Part shown: piece by piece, positions 42,656 to 51,421 of the stretch
Layout of the letters: every line of letters begins with the position of its first letter
How positions within the stretch are numbered: the first letter of the stretch is position 1
From: Mycolicibacterium peregrinum
Lineage (GTDB): Bacteria; Actinomycetota; Actinomycetes; Mycobacteriales; Mycobacteriaceae
Reading direction: 5' to 3'
Length of the DNA: 64,000 nt
Assembly: GCF_002102345.1 (NCBI RefSeq)
Contig: NZ_LQPP01000048.1
Location: forward strand, 1 to 64,000
Position numbers and translations under genes: made by a program
The notes under the pieces: generated by a model
What the model saw: the letters and a program-made list of their open reading frames with translations, nothing else
Told to the model about the DNA's origin: nothing
The model's database searches: none

Positions 42656-43314
42656 TGGCCGAGTTCGGAGACGTCGTCCGGTCGCGGCGGTCATCGCGGA
42701 TGTTCTTGCCGGACAAGCCCGTTCCGCGGGAACTGCTCGACGAGGCACTCGCGCTGGCGATGCGGGCGCCGTCGAACTCCAACACGCAACCCTGGCACGT
42801 CTTCTTCGCGACCGGTGAGCAGCGCGTCCGATTGGTCGACGCGCTGCTCTCCGCGGTCGATGCGGCCCCGCCGGCGATCGGCTCCGCGGGCCTGCCGCCC
42901 CGGTTCGCGCACCGGCGCAGGGAGAGCGGCGCCCTGGTTTACGGAGCCATGGGGATCGCCCGCGACGACGCCGAGGGCCGCTGGGCGGCCCAGCGGAGGA
43001 ACTGGGAGTTCTTCCACGCCCCGGTCGCGGCGGTGGTCTGCATGCATCGCGATTTCACGAACGTCGACGCGCTGGGCGTCGGCATGTTCCTGCAGACTCT
43101 GCTGTTGGCGTTGAACGAACGGGGTATCGGCAGTTGCGTGCAGGTGTCGATCTCGTTCTATCCGGACGTGCTGCGTGAACAACTCGGCATCCCCGACGAG
43201 CTGACGGTCCTGTGCGGGGTGTCGATCGGCTATGCCGACCCGGACTTTCCGGCCAACCACCTGGACACACCGCGCAATCCGATCAGTGAGAACGTGGTGT
43301 TCCTCGACGCCTGA
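42655..43314 (+). CDS. nitroreductase family flavoprotein
   Basis: A 219-residue FMN-dependent nitroreductase. RSRRSSRMFLPDKPVP and MRAPSNSNTQPWHVFF are the FMN-phosphate binding regions; GVGMFLQTLLLALNERGIGSC matches the dimer and FMN region. It reduces nitro compounds, quinones or enones with NAD(P)H. The ATG at 42655 overlaps the cupin stop. Confidence 0.85.
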   Translation: MAEFGDVVRSRRSSRMFLPDKPVPRELLDEALALAMRAPSNSNTQPWHVFFATGEQRVRLVDALLSAVDAAPPAIGSAGLPPRFAHRRRESGALVYGAMGIARDDAEGRWAAQRRNWEFFHAPVAAVVCMHRDFTNVDALGVGMFLQTLLLALNERGIGSCVQVSISFYPDVLREQLGIPDELTVLCGVSIGYADPDFPANHLDTPRNPISENVVFLDA

Positions 43315-43402
43315 TCAGGCAGCCCAAAAAGTCACCTGGCGCTCACAGACATGTCATACGGGCGATGCCGTACGGAGACCCGGCTGGGCGACCGTGCTGG
43401 TT

Positions 43403-44251
43403 ATGAGCACTGCATCTGTACTCATCGCCGCTGATCACACCGACAGCGCGACGCCCGATGCGCCGCGCTACACCCTGCTGTTGTCCGCCGACCCCGACCT
43501 CATCGAAGCCGCCCAGCGGCTCCGGCACGATGTGTTCACCTCCGAACCCGGATTCGCTCTGGCCGGGACCACCGATGGACGTGACGCCGACCGTTTCGAC
43601 GAGCACTGCGACCACCTGCTGGTCCGGGAGGACCGCACCGGTGAGCTGGTGGGTTGCTACCGGATGCTGCCGCCACCGGGCGCCATCGCCGAGGGCGGGC
43701 TGTACACGGCCACCGAGTTCGATGTACGCGGTCTCGACGCGCTGCGGCCGTCCCTGGTCGAGATGGGCCGCGCCGTGGTGCGCACCGATCACCGCAACGG
43801 TGCCGTTGTCCTGCTGATGTGGGCGGGCATCCTGGCCTACCTCGACCGTTCCGGGTACGACTACGTGACCGGCTGCGTATCGGTCCCGGTTGCAGGTAAT
43901 GCCGACGGGCCGCCCGGGACCCAGATCCGCGGGGTCCGCGACTTCGTGCGGCGCCGCCACGCGGCACCCGCCGAGCACACCGTGTACCCGTACCGGCCGG
44001 TGGTGCTCGACGGCAGAGGACTCGACGACATCGACCCGCCGTCGCGGACCACGGTGCCGCCCCTGATGCGCGGCTATCTGCGGCTTGGTGCGCAGGTGTG
44101 CGGGGAGCCCGCCCACGATCCCGACTTCGGGGTGGGGGATTTCCCGGCCCTACTGGACAAACGCCGCGCGGACGTCCGCTACCTCAAGCGCCTGCGTTCG
44201 GTCTCGGCGGCTGCCGACATGGCCGGCGGGGTGGCCGGGGACGCGTCGTGA
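43403..44251 (+). CDS. GNAT-type N-acyltransferase, OlsB-like (Rv3027c-like)
   Basis: A 282-residue member of the hemolysin-like GNAT group that contains ornithine N-acyltransferase OlsB. RLRHDVFTSEPGF, DHLLVREDRTGELVGCYRMLPP and VEMGRAVVRTDHRNGAVVLLMWAGI fit that group. It is joined to a PlsC-type acyltransferase by GTGA, so the pair resembles OlsB-OlsA, which makes ornithine lipids. Whether mycobacteria use it for that is not shown here. Start could be GTG at 43394. Confidence 0.78.
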   Translation: MSTASVLIAADHTDSATPDAPRYTLLLSADPDLIEAAQRLRHDVFTSEPGFALAGTTDGRDADRFDEHCDHLLVREDRTGELVGCYRMLPPPGAIAEGGLYTATEFDVRGLDALRPSLVEMGRAVVRTDHRNGAVVLLMWAGILAYLDRSGYDYVTGCVSVPVAGNADGPPGTQIRGVRDFVRRRHAAPAEHTVYPYRPVVLDGRGLDDIDPPSRTTVPPLMRGYLRLGAQVCGEPAHDPDFGVGDFPALLDKRRADVRYLKRLRSVSAAADMAGGVAGDAS

Positions 44252-45090
44252 GCACCGCGACGTTCCAGCACCCATGGCTGCCCAGGGCGTCGTGCGACTC
44301 CAGCTGTGTGCACGTAGACGGTGCGGACGCCGGAAGCCGGCTCGTGGTGTGGGTACGCACCACGGTACGAGTCGTCATGGCGGTTGTCCTGTTCCCGGGG
44401 GCTGTACTGCTGGCGGTGCCGATGCCGGGCCGCCGGCACCTGCAGCGGTTCTACTGCCGGCTGATGCTGCGTTGCTTCGGAGTGCGAATCGCGTTGTCGG
44501 GCGGCCCTATTCGTAACCTGCAAGGGGTACTCGTGGTCACCGGTCACGTGTCCTGGCTGGACATCTTCACGGTCGGGGCGGTGCTGCCCGGCTCCTTCGT
44601 GGCCCGTGCGGACCTGGTGGAATGGCCCGCGCTGGGCCGGCTGGCCCGGGTGATGAAGGTGATCCCGATCGACCGGGGCAGCCTACGCCGGCTGCCCGCG
44701 GTGGTCGACACCGTGGCCGAGCGTCTGCGGGCCGGACACACCGTGGTGGCGTTCCCGGAGGGCACCACCTGGTGCGGGTTGGCGTACGGACCGTTCCGGC
44801 CGGCGATGTTCCAGGCCGCGATCGATGCGGCCCGGCCGGTGCAGCCACTGCGGCTGGACTACCGCCACCGCGACGGCCGCCCGTCGACCATTCCGGCCTT
44901 TGTGGGCGAGGACACCTTGTTGCGGTCGGTGCGGCGGGTCATCACCGCGCGTCGCACGGTGTGCCACGTCCGCGTCGGGTCGCTGCAGCTGCCCGGAGAG
45001 GACCGGCGGGTGCTGGCCGGACGCTGCGAGGCAGTGGTGCGGGGCCACCAGGAGCTTCCTGGAGCTCCCGCGCACATTCTGGTGGCCTGA
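44248..45090 (+). CDS. PlsC-type acyltransferase, OlsA-like (Rv3026c-like)
   Basis: A 280-residue membrane-associated 1-acyl-glycerol-3-phosphate-type acyltransferase. The catalytic HX4D motif is HVSWLD, the phosphate-binding FPEGTTWCG follows, and a hydrophobic N-terminal segment (VVMAVVLFPGAVLLAV) anchors it. The GTG start overlaps the upstream GNAT gene. Together they suggest acyl transfer to an amino-acid-based or lysolipid acceptor. Confidence 0.82.
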   Translation: MSTATFQHPWLPRASCDSSCVHVDGADAGSRLVVWVRTTVRVVMAVVLFPGAVLLAVPMPGRRHLQRFYCRLMLRCFGVRIALSGGPIRNLQGVLVVTGHVSWLDIFTVGAVLPGSFVARADLVEWPALGRLARVMKVIPIDRGSLRRLPAVVDTVAERLRAGHTVVAFPEGTTWCGLAYGPFRPAMFQAAIDAARPVQPLRLDYRHRDGRPSTIPAFVGEDTLLRSVRRVITARRTVCHVRVGSLQLPGEDRRVLAGRCEAVVRGHQELPGAPAHILVA

Positions 45091-45137
45091 GGCGGCCGGA
45101 AGGCGGGTCGCCTGCCAGCGGCTATCCTGGAGAGGTT

Positions 45138-46352
45138 ATGAGCTCCTCTGCGGGCAGGCCGGTCTATCTCGATCACGCCGCCACCACCCCGATGCACCCA
45201 GCCGCCATCGACGCGATGACGGCTGCGCTGTCGAGTGTGGGCAACGCCTCCTCGCTGCACGGGTCGGGGCGCCTGGCACGGCGCCGGATGGAGGAGGCCC
45301 GCGAGACGCTGGCCCGCCTGCTCGGCTGCCGGCCGTCGGAGTTGATCTTCACGGCCGGTGGCACCGAGAGCGACAACCTGGCCGTCAAGGGCATCTACTG
45401 GGCCCGCCGCGATGCCGAGCCGAAGCGGCGCCGCATCGTCACGACAGCCGTCGAGCATCACGCGGTTCTCGATGCCGTGCAGTGGCTCGTCGACCATGAG
45501 GACGCCGAGGTGACCTGGCTCCCGGTCGACGCCGAGGGCCTCGTCACACCCGAGTCGCTGCGTTCGGCGCTCGAGGCCGGCGACGGACCCGCTGACGTTG
45601 CGCTGGTCAGCATCATGTGGGCCAACAACGAGGTCGGCACGATCATGCCGATCGCCGAACTGGCCTCCATCGCCGCCGAGTTCGACATTCCGATGCACAG
45701 CGACGCCATTCAGGCCGTCGGCCAGGTCCCCGTCGATTTCGGCGAGACCGGATTGGCGGCGATGAGCGTGGCCGCCCACAAGTTCGGCGGCCCGATGGGG
45801 GTCGGCGCGCTGGTCCTGCGTCGGGACACCGCCTGCGTGCCGCTGCTGCACGGTGGCGGTCAGGAGCGCGACGTACGTTCCGGGACCCCGGATGTGGCCG
45901 GTGCCGTGGCGATGGCCGCGGCGGCCGAGGTGGCCATCGGGGGGCTGGCCGACCACAGCTCGCGGGTGCAGGCGTTGCGGGACAGGCTGATCGAGGGCGT
46001 GCTGTCCATGATCGAGGACACCTACCTGAACGGGCCCCGCGGAGCCGGCCGGTTGCCCGCCAACACACACTTCACCTTCCGTGGCTGCGAAGGCGATTCG
46101 CTGCTGATGCTGCTCGACGCCAAGGGCGTCGAATGCTCCACCGGCTCGGCGTGTACCGCCGGCGTGGCGCAGCCGTCACATGTTCTGATCGGGATGGGTG
46201 CCGATCCGGTCACGGCACGCGGCTCACTGCGATTCTCGTTGGGGCACACCAGCACCGACGCGGACGTCGATGCGGTGCTGGACGTACTGCCCGCGGCGGT
46301 CGAGCGGGCCCGCCAGGCAGCACTGGCCAGTGCGGGGAGGACCTTCTCATGA
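45138..46352 (+). CDS. iscS: cysteine desulfurase
   Basis: A 404-residue PLP-dependent cysteine desulfurase. PLP-Lys215 lies in AAHKFGGPMG. The loop ECSTGSAC carries Cys339, the expected persulfide Cys. The N-terminal YLDHAATTP is standard. The ATG at 45138 follows GGAGAGG; the longer frame upstream lies inside the acyltransferase and is not used. It supplies sulfur for Fe-S clusters and tRNA thiolation; the next gene, mnmA, overlaps by four bases, which fits sulfur handover. Confidence 0.94.
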   Translation: MSSSAGRPVYLDHAATTPMHPAAIDAMTAALSSVGNASSLHGSGRLARRRMEEARETLARLLGCRPSELIFTAGGTESDNLAVKGIYWARRDAEPKRRRIVTTAVEHHAVLDAVQWLVDHEDAEVTWLPVDAEGLVTPESLRSALEAGDGPADVALVSIMWANNEVGTIMPIAELASIAAEFDIPMHSDAIQAVGQVPVDFGETGLAAMSVAAHKFGGPMGVGALVLRRDTACVPLLHGGGQERDVRSGTPDVAGAVAMAAAAEVAIGGLADHSSRVQALRDRLIEGVLSMIEDTYLNGPRGAGRLPANTHFTFRGCEGDSLLMLLDAKGVECSTGSACTAGVAQPSHVLIGMGADPVTARGSLRFSLGHTSTDADVDAVLDVLPAAVERARQAALASAGRTFS

Positions 46353-47419
46353 GAGTCCTGGTCGCGATGAGCGGCGGCGTGGATTCCTCGGTGGCCGCAG
46401 CCCGCATGGTCGACGCCGGACACGATGTCGTCGGAGTGCACATGGCGCTCTCGTCGGCGCCCGGCACGCTACGCACCGGATCGCGGGGATGCTGCTCCAA
46501 GGAAGACGCGGGCGATGCCCGCCGGGTGGCAGACATCCTCGACATCCCGTTCTACGTATGGGATTTCGCCGACCGGTTCAAGGACGACGTGATCGACGAC
46601 TTCGTCGAGTCCTATGCCCGCGGCGAGACCCCGAACCCCTGTGTGCGGTGCAACGAGCGGATCAAGTTCTCCGCGCTGGCGGCGCGGGCCCTGGCGCTCG
46701 GTTTCGATGCGGTGGCCACCGGTCACTATGCGCGGTTGGCCGACGGCAGGTTGCGGCGCGCCGTCGATGCCGACAAGGACCAGTCCTACGTACTGGGTGT
46801 GCTGACGGCCGAGCAGTTGGCACATGCGATCTTCCCGATCGGTGACACGCCCAAGCCCCAGATCCGGGCCGAGGCCGCCGAGCGTGGCCTGGCGGTCGCG
46901 AAAAAGCCGGACAGTCATGACATCTGCTTCATTCCGTCGGGGGACACCCAGGCGTTCCTGGGCGCCCGCATCGGTATCAGGCCCGGAGCGGTGCTCGACA
47001 ACGACGGCACGGTGCTCGCCGAACACGAAGGCGTGCACGGTTTCACGATCGGTCAGCGCAAGGGCCTGGGTATTCCGGGGCCGGGAGCCGATGGCCGGCC
47101 GCGGTATGTCACCGCGATCGACGCCGAGACGGGCACGGTGCGGGTCGGGCCAGTCGAGGACCTCGAGGTGCGGGAGTTGTTCGGCGACAAGCCGGTATTC
47201 ACCAGCGGGACCCCGTTGGACGGACCGGTCGAATGCCAGATTCAGGTACGCGCGCACGGCGGCATCACCGACGCGGTGGCCGAGTTGTGCGACGGCAGGT
47301 TGGTGCTGTCCCTGCGGGCCCCGCTGCGCGGGGTCGCTCCCGGGCAGACCGTGGTGCTGTACCGGCCCGATGCCGAGGGCGACGAGGTCATCGCCAGCGC
47401 AACCATCGCGCGCGCGTGA
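46349..47419 (+). CDS. mnmA: tRNA 2-thiouridylase MnmA
   Basis: A 356-residue tRNA-specific 2-thiouridylase, which thiolates U34 of Lys, Glu and Gln tRNAs. The ATP-pyrophosphatase PP-loop SGGVDSS is at the N-terminus, and catalytic Cys candidates are in NPCVRCN and DICFIP. HYARL, KDQSYVL and GFTIGQRKGL follow in order. Overlaps both the iscS stop and the next gene's start by four bases. Confidence 0.94.
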   Translation: MRVLVAMSGGVDSSVAAARMVDAGHDVVGVHMALSSAPGTLRTGSRGCCSKEDAGDARRVADILDIPFYVWDFADRFKDDVIDDFVESYARGETPNPCVRCNERIKFSALAARALALGFDAVATGHYARLADGRLRRAVDADKDQSYVLGVLTAEQLAHAIFPIGDTPKPQIRAEAAERGLAVAKKPDSHDICFIPSGDTQAFLGARIGIRPGAVLDNDGTVLAEHEGVHGFTIGQRKGLGIPGPGADGRPRYVTAIDAETGTVRVGPVEDLEVRELFGDKPVFTSGTPLDGPVECQIQVRAHGGITDAVAELCDGRLVLSLRAPLRGVAPGQTVVLYRPDAEGDEVIASATIARA

Positions 47420-48426
47420 GCGTCTTCGCAGCGGCCACCGGTATCGGGTCCTGGCCGGGGACAGAGCCGCGGACTGCCGCGGAAGTCGTCGTAGGTGAGC
47501 TGCACACTCTGTCGCACCTCGTGGAGCTGCCGGCCAGGGGGATCGGTGCCGATCTGATCGGCCGGGCCGGGGCCCTGCTGGTCGACATCGGTATCGACAC
47601 CGTGCCGCGTGGGTACCGCATCGCCCCGGGGCGTAGCGCTGCGCTGCGCCGGGCGGTGAGCCTGCTCGGTGAGGACATCGACGCGCTGGAGGAGGCGTGG
47701 GAGCGCGCCGGCCTGCGGGGCAGCGGTCGTGCGGTGAAGGTGCAGGCTCCGGGCCCGATCACGCTGGCGGCCCAGCTGGAGCTGCCCAACGGTCATCGCG
47801 CCATCACCGATCACGGTGCGCTGCGGGATCTTTCGGCCTCCCTCGCCGAGGGGTTGGCGGTTCACCGGGCCGAGGTGGCCCGGCGGTTGGAAACCCCGGT
47901 GGTGGTCCAGCTCGACGAGCCGTCGCTGCCAGCTGCACTGGCGGGGCGGCTGTCCGGGGTCACGAGTTTCACGCCCGTGCATCCAGTGGACGAGCCGCTG
48001 GCGATGAACCTGCTCGACGCGTGCGTGGCTGCGACCGGGTCGGAGGTCGCGCTGCACAGCTGTGCGCCCGATCTGCCATGGAAGGCGTTGTTGCGCAGTG
48101 CTGTTCACGCCGTCTCGGTCGATGTTTCGACCTTGACGCCCGCTGATCTGGACGGAATCGGGGAGTTCGTCGACTCGGGCCGGACCGTGTTGCTCGGCGT
48201 GGTGCCCTCGACGGCTCCCGAGGGCAGGCCCTCGGCCGAAGAGGTTGCCAAGGCAGCCGCGGCGTTGACGGATCGACTCGGTTTCGGCAGGCCGGTCCTT
48301 CGTGACCGGATCGGCATCACGCCGGCCTGTGGGCTCGCCGGCGCCACCGCGAAGTGGGCGCGCACCGCGGTGGAACTCACGCAGAAGGCCGCCGACGCCT
48401 TCGCCGAAGATCCGGACGCCATCTAG
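47416..48426 (+). CDS. MetE C-terminal-like protein (Rv3015c-like)
   Basis: A 336-residue protein resembling the catalytic half of cobalamin-independent methionine synthase. ATGIGSWPGT at the start, VQAPGPITLA and LDEPSLPAAL fit the barrel, and LHSCAPDLPW plus ITPACGLAG contain likely zinc His/Cys positions. Being half-length it lacks the MetE N-domain, so the substrate may differ from methylated folate. GTG start overlaps the mnmA stop. Confidence 0.8.
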   Translation: MSVFAAATGIGSWPGTEPRTAAEVVVGELHTLSHLVELPARGIGADLIGRAGALLVDIGIDTVPRGYRIAPGRSAALRRAVSLLGEDIDALEEAWERAGLRGSGRAVKVQAPGPITLAAQLELPNGHRAITDHGALRDLSASLAEGLAVHRAEVARRLETPVVVQLDEPSLPAALAGRLSGVTSFTPVHPVDEPLAMNLLDACVAATGSEVALHSCAPDLPWKALLRSAVHAVSVDVSTLTPADLDGIGEFVDSGRTVLLGVVPSTAPEGRPSAEEVAKAAAALTDRLGFGRPVLRDRIGITPACGLAGATAKWARTAVELTQKAADAFAEDPDAI

Positions 48427-48431
48427 AAAAA

Positions 48432-48494
48432 GCAACTAAAAGGTTGCGTTTGCGGGCGTCCGGTCTTACGCTGAAGCGCAACTGAAAGGTTGCG
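48432..48494 (+). promoter_or_regulatory. promoter with two operator copies for the AHSA1/ArsR operon
   Basis: GCAAC-N6-GTTGC at 48432-48447 and CGCAAC-N6-GTTGCG at 48477-48494 are two near-identical inverted repeats. TTGCGT at 48444-48449 and TACGCT at 48467-48472 form a -35/-10 pair with a 17-base spacer. The first repeat covers the -35, the second sits at the transcript start and ribosome-binding site of the next gene. This layout fits repression by the ArsR protein encoded in the operon. Confidence 0.7.
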
Positions 48495-48495
48495 T

Positions 48496-48990
48496 ATGAG
48501 TACTGATCGGATCGAGAAAGAAGTTCTGCTCAAGGCGCCCCTGGACCGGGTCTGGCGGGCCATCAGCAATTCGGAGGAGTTCGGCCGCTGGTTCGGGGTC
48601 CGGTTCGACGGGCCCTTCGTCGCAGGGGAATCCGTCAACGGGGTGATGACGCCGACCGAGGTCGACAAGGAGGTCGCCGCCATGCAGGAGCCCTACGCCG
48701 GGGAGGCCGACGCCTGGCACATCGTGGCGGTCGAGCCGCCGCATCGGCTGGCCTTCCGCTGGCATCCCTACGCCATCGAACCCGGCTCGCGGGAGCCGGA
48801 CGCGCCCACCACGCTCGTCGAGTTCACCCTGGCCGAGGCGCAGGGCGGGGTGCTGCTGCGCATCGTCGAATCGGGGTTCGATGCGATTCCTGCGGCGCGA
48901 CGGCGCTCGGCATTCGAGGCCAACAGTGAGGGTTGGGCCCACCAGGCCGAGATGGTGCGCAAGTACCTCGCGCTCGGCGAGCCGGTGTGA
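48496..48990 (+). CDS. AHSA1/SRPBCC domain protein
   Basis: A 164-residue START-like (SRPBCC) protein of the AHSA1 group. EKEVLLKAPLDRVWRAISN and WHIVAVEPPHRLAFRW are the usual features, and the cavity may bind a hydrophobic ligand. The ATG at 48496 is preceded by AAAGG. It is coupled to the ArsR gene (GTGA), a frequent pairing. Confidence 0.85.
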   Translation: MSTDRIEKEVLLKAPLDRVWRAISNSEEFGRWFGVRFDGPFVAGESVNGVMTPTEVDKEVAAMQEPYAGEADAWHIVAVEPPHRLAFRWHPYAIEPGSREPDAPTTLVEFTLAEAQGGVLLRIVESGFDAIPAARRRSAFEANSEGWAHQAEMVRKYLALGEPV

Positions 48991-49310
48991 CGGCCGCCGT
49001 CGCCGAGCGCGCGCCCTTGTTCGACGCGCTCGGCGATCCCAACCGGCTACGCATCGTCACCCGGCTCTGCGAGGGTGGCCCGTGCTCGACTGTGCAGTTG
49101 ACACAGGTGATCCCGGTGACGCGGCAGGCCGCGACCAAGCATCTGCTGTTGCTGGAGGCGGTGGGTCTGGTGACCAGTGATCGCAAAGGCCGCGAACGCA
49201 TCTGGCGGATCCAGCCCGAACCGCTGGTGCAGGCCAGTGACTACCTGACGGCGCTGTCGCAGCGCTGGGACAGCGCCATCGACCGCCTGCGGGCCTACGT
49301 CGAGGACTAG
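48987..49310 (+). CDS. ArsR family regulator
   Basis: A 107-residue winged-helix repressor. LFDALGDPNRLRIVTRL, then VTRQAATKHLLLLEAVGLV form the HTH and recognition helix, and RERIWRIQPEPL the wing. No metal-binding Cys pair in the usual position is seen (only a lone GPCSTVQ). It overlaps the AHSA1 gene and probably binds the repeats at 48432-48494. Confidence 0.86.
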   Translation: MTAAVAERAPLFDALGDPNRLRIVTRLCEGGPCSTVQLTQVIPVTRQAATKHLLLLEAVGLVTSDRKGRERIWRIQPEPLVQASDYLTALSQRWDSAIDRLRAYVED

Positions 49311-49329
49311 CGAACGTCTCGAACGCCCA

Positions 49330-49379
49330 TTGTCACGCCAGCGTGGCTGTCGACGCCGAGTGCCACTCTGGCGTGACAA
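49330..49379. terminator. intergenic hairpin repeat, copy B, between convergent genes
   Basis: TTGTCACGCCAG pairs with CTGGCGTGACAA over 12 bases, with an inner GTGGC/GCCAC stem. It lies between the stops of the ArsR and AMP-ligase genes, so it can work as a bidirectional terminator. It shares most of its right arm with copy A (41344-41391). Confidence 0.65.
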
Positions 49380-49385
49380 AGTGGC

Positions 49386-50960
49386 CTAGCCGCCGCGCAG
49401 TTCCCGGCGCAGAATCTTGCCGGCCGACGACTTGGGGATCGCGTCGATGAATTCGACCTGGCGCACCTTCTTGTAGGGCGCCACCAGGCCGGCCACGAAC
49501 GCCATCACCTCGTCGGCGCTCAATTCCGATGAAGGTTGTTTGACCACAAAGGCTTTCGGTACTTCCTCGCCGGATTCCCTGTCCTGCACCCCGATCACCG
49601 CGGCATCGGCGATGCCGGGGTGGCCCAGCAGCACGGCCTCCAGTTCGGCCGGCGGCACCTGGTAGCCCTTGTACTTGATGAGTTCCTTCAGCCGGTCGAC
49701 GACGTAGACACAGCCGTTGGCGTCGACCTGGGCCAGATCTCCGGTGTGCAGGAAGCCGTCGGCGTCGATGGTCTCCTGTGTCGCCGCCTCGTTGTTGAGG
49801 TAGCCGGCCATCACGTTGGGGCCCTTGAACCAGAGTTCGCCGGTTTCACTCAAACCCTCTGCCGGGATCTCGATTTCCTTGCCGGTGTCGGGGTCGACCA
49901 GCTTGCTCACGCCGTTGGGGACGGTCCAGCCGCACGAGTCGAGCGGCGCCACCGTGCCCACCGCCGCCAGTCCACCGTCGTGCGGGGTGATGTGGCTGAC
50001 CGGACTCAACTCGCTCATGCCGTATCCCTGAGACACCGTGCAGCTCAATCGATCTGCGACGGCGCGACCCAGATCGGCGTCGAGGGAAGCCGCACCGGAG
50101 AGGACGGCCCGCAATGAGGAAAGGTCGTAGGAATCGACCAGCGGGTGCTTGGCCAGCGCGACGGCTACCGGCGGGGCGATGTAGACGAAGGTGCACCGGC
50201 GGTTCGCGATGTTGCCCAGGAACTCACCGAGATCGAACGACGGCATGATGACCAGTTGGGCGCGCGCATGCAGGGCGGCGTTGAGCAGCACCGTCATGCC
50301 GTAGATGTGGAAGAACGGCAGCACGGCCAACAGCCGATCATCGGAGGTCAAACCCTGCAACGGCCGGATCTGAGCGACGTTGGCGGTCAGGTTGGCGTGG
50401 GTGAGCATGACACCCTTGGGGTTGGCCGTGGTGCCCGAGCTGTAGGGGAGCGCCGCGAGATGGGTGGCCGGATCGAAGCTCACCTGGGGTGCCGGGCCGT
50501 CGGCGCCGAGTCCCGCGCCGTCGAGTACCACCACCTGGTCCTCGGTGAGACCGGCTCCCAGCGCTCCCTCGAGGGCCTGGGGCAGCAGCGCGCTCACCGT
50601 GACCAGCAGGCGGGCCTTCGAATCCTTGAGCTGCTTGGTGATGTCCCGCGCCGTGAACAGTGCGTTGACGGTGGTGGCGGTGGCCCCGGCGCGCAGGATG
50701 CCGTGGAACGCGATCGCGAAACCCGAACTGTTGGGGGCCAGCAGTGCCACCACGTCACCGACACCGATCCCGCGGGCCGCCAACCCGCCGGCGAATCCGT
50801 CGATCCGGCTGACCAGATCGCCATAGCTGGTTTCGGTGCCGGACTTGGCGTCCACCAAGGCGATCCGGTCCGCGTCGGCCGGCGACATGTCGGCGAACAG
50901 GTAGTCGTAGACGCTGACAGTCGGCAGGTTGACGTCGGGGAATGGGCTGGCAAAACTCAT
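49386..50960 (-). CDS. AMP-dependent acyl-CoA ligase, 4CL/FadD type
   Basis: A 524-residue adenylate-forming ligase similar to 4-coumarate-CoA ligases. Motif A8-like YSSGTTANPKGVMLTH binds the phosphate; QGYGMSE, HTGDLAQVDANG and KELIKYKGYQVPPAELE follow, and the last catalytic Lys is in KSSAGKILRREL. It activates an aromatic or fatty acid as a CoA thioester. It runs in tandem with the MmcQ-like gene. The M. tuberculosis region between Rv3015c and ligA lacks it, as I recall. Confidence 0.88.
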   Translation of the reverse strand: MSFASPFPDVNLPTVSVYDYLFADMSPADADRIALVDAKSGTETSYGDLVSRIDGFAGGLAARGIGVGDVVALLAPNSSGFAIAFHGILRAGATATTVNALFTARDITKQLKDSKARLLVTVSALLPQALEGALGAGLTEDQVVVLDGAGLGADGPAPQVSFDPATHLAALPYSSGTTANPKGVMLTHANLTANVAQIRPLQGLTSDDRLLAVLPFFHIYGMTVLLNAALHARAQLVIMPSFDLGEFLGNIANRRCTFVYIAPPVAVALAKHPLVDSYDLSSLRAVLSGAASLDADLGRAVADRLSCTVSQGYGMSELSPVSHITPHDGGLAAVGTVAPLDSCGWTVPNGVSKLVDPDTGKEIEIPAEGLSETGELWFKGPNVMAGYLNNEAATQETIDADGFLHTGDLAQVDANGCVYVVDRLKELIKYKGYQVPPAELEAVLLGHPGIADAAVIGVQDRESGEEVPKAFVVKQPSSELSADEVMAFVAGLVAPYKKVRQVEFIDAIPKSSAGKILRRELRGG

Positions 50961-50972
50961 GGTTGTTTCCGA

Positions 50973-51374
50973 TCAGTTCTCGTCGAGTTGTTTGATGAGC
51001 CGGCGTGAGGCGACCAGGCGAAACGAGGCGTCGATGAGTTCGCGGACCTCGGTCCAATCCACCTTCGCCGCAGTGAAGTCCAGACCGAGCCAGCCGAAGG
51101 GGCCCATGTAGGCCGGGAAGAAGAAGCGGCTGTCCTGTTCGAGCGCCCGGTGGTCGCTCTCGTCCACCTTGATCAGCAGCGAATGTGGATACGGCACCAT
51201 CTCGCCGCGGCTCTCGGGTTTGACGTTGCCGCCGTACATGGCGAACATCTTCGGCGCGCAGAACACCGGCCTACCCCACGAAACCTTCTCGAAGGCCTCG
51301 GGAAACCCCAGGGCGACGGTGCGAAGTTCGGCCAGGCCCAAGTCGTCGTCGCTGAACATGATCGGGTGCGGCAT
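50973..51374 (-). CDS. MmcQ/YjbR family protein
   Basis: A 133-residue MmcQ/YjbR-like protein, a small fold with a double-wing DNA-binding relative. The features are LGFPEAFEKVSWGRPVF, KMFAMYGG and GWLGLDF. It may act as a DNA-associated protein, but the family is not well described. Twelve bases separate it from the ligase gene, so they are likely one transcript. Divergent from ligA. Confidence 0.78.
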   Translation of the reverse strand: MPHPIMFSDDDLGLAELRTVALGFPEAFEKVSWGRPVFCAPKMFAMYGGNVKPESRGEMVPYPHSLLIKVDESDHRALEQDSRFFFPAYMGPFGWLGLDFTAAKVDWTEVRELIDASFRLVASRRLIKQLDEN

Positions 51375-51421
51375 GCCCCAAGGTTAGTGGGGGCGTCAGA
51401 CTGCTCCGATAACCTGCCAGG

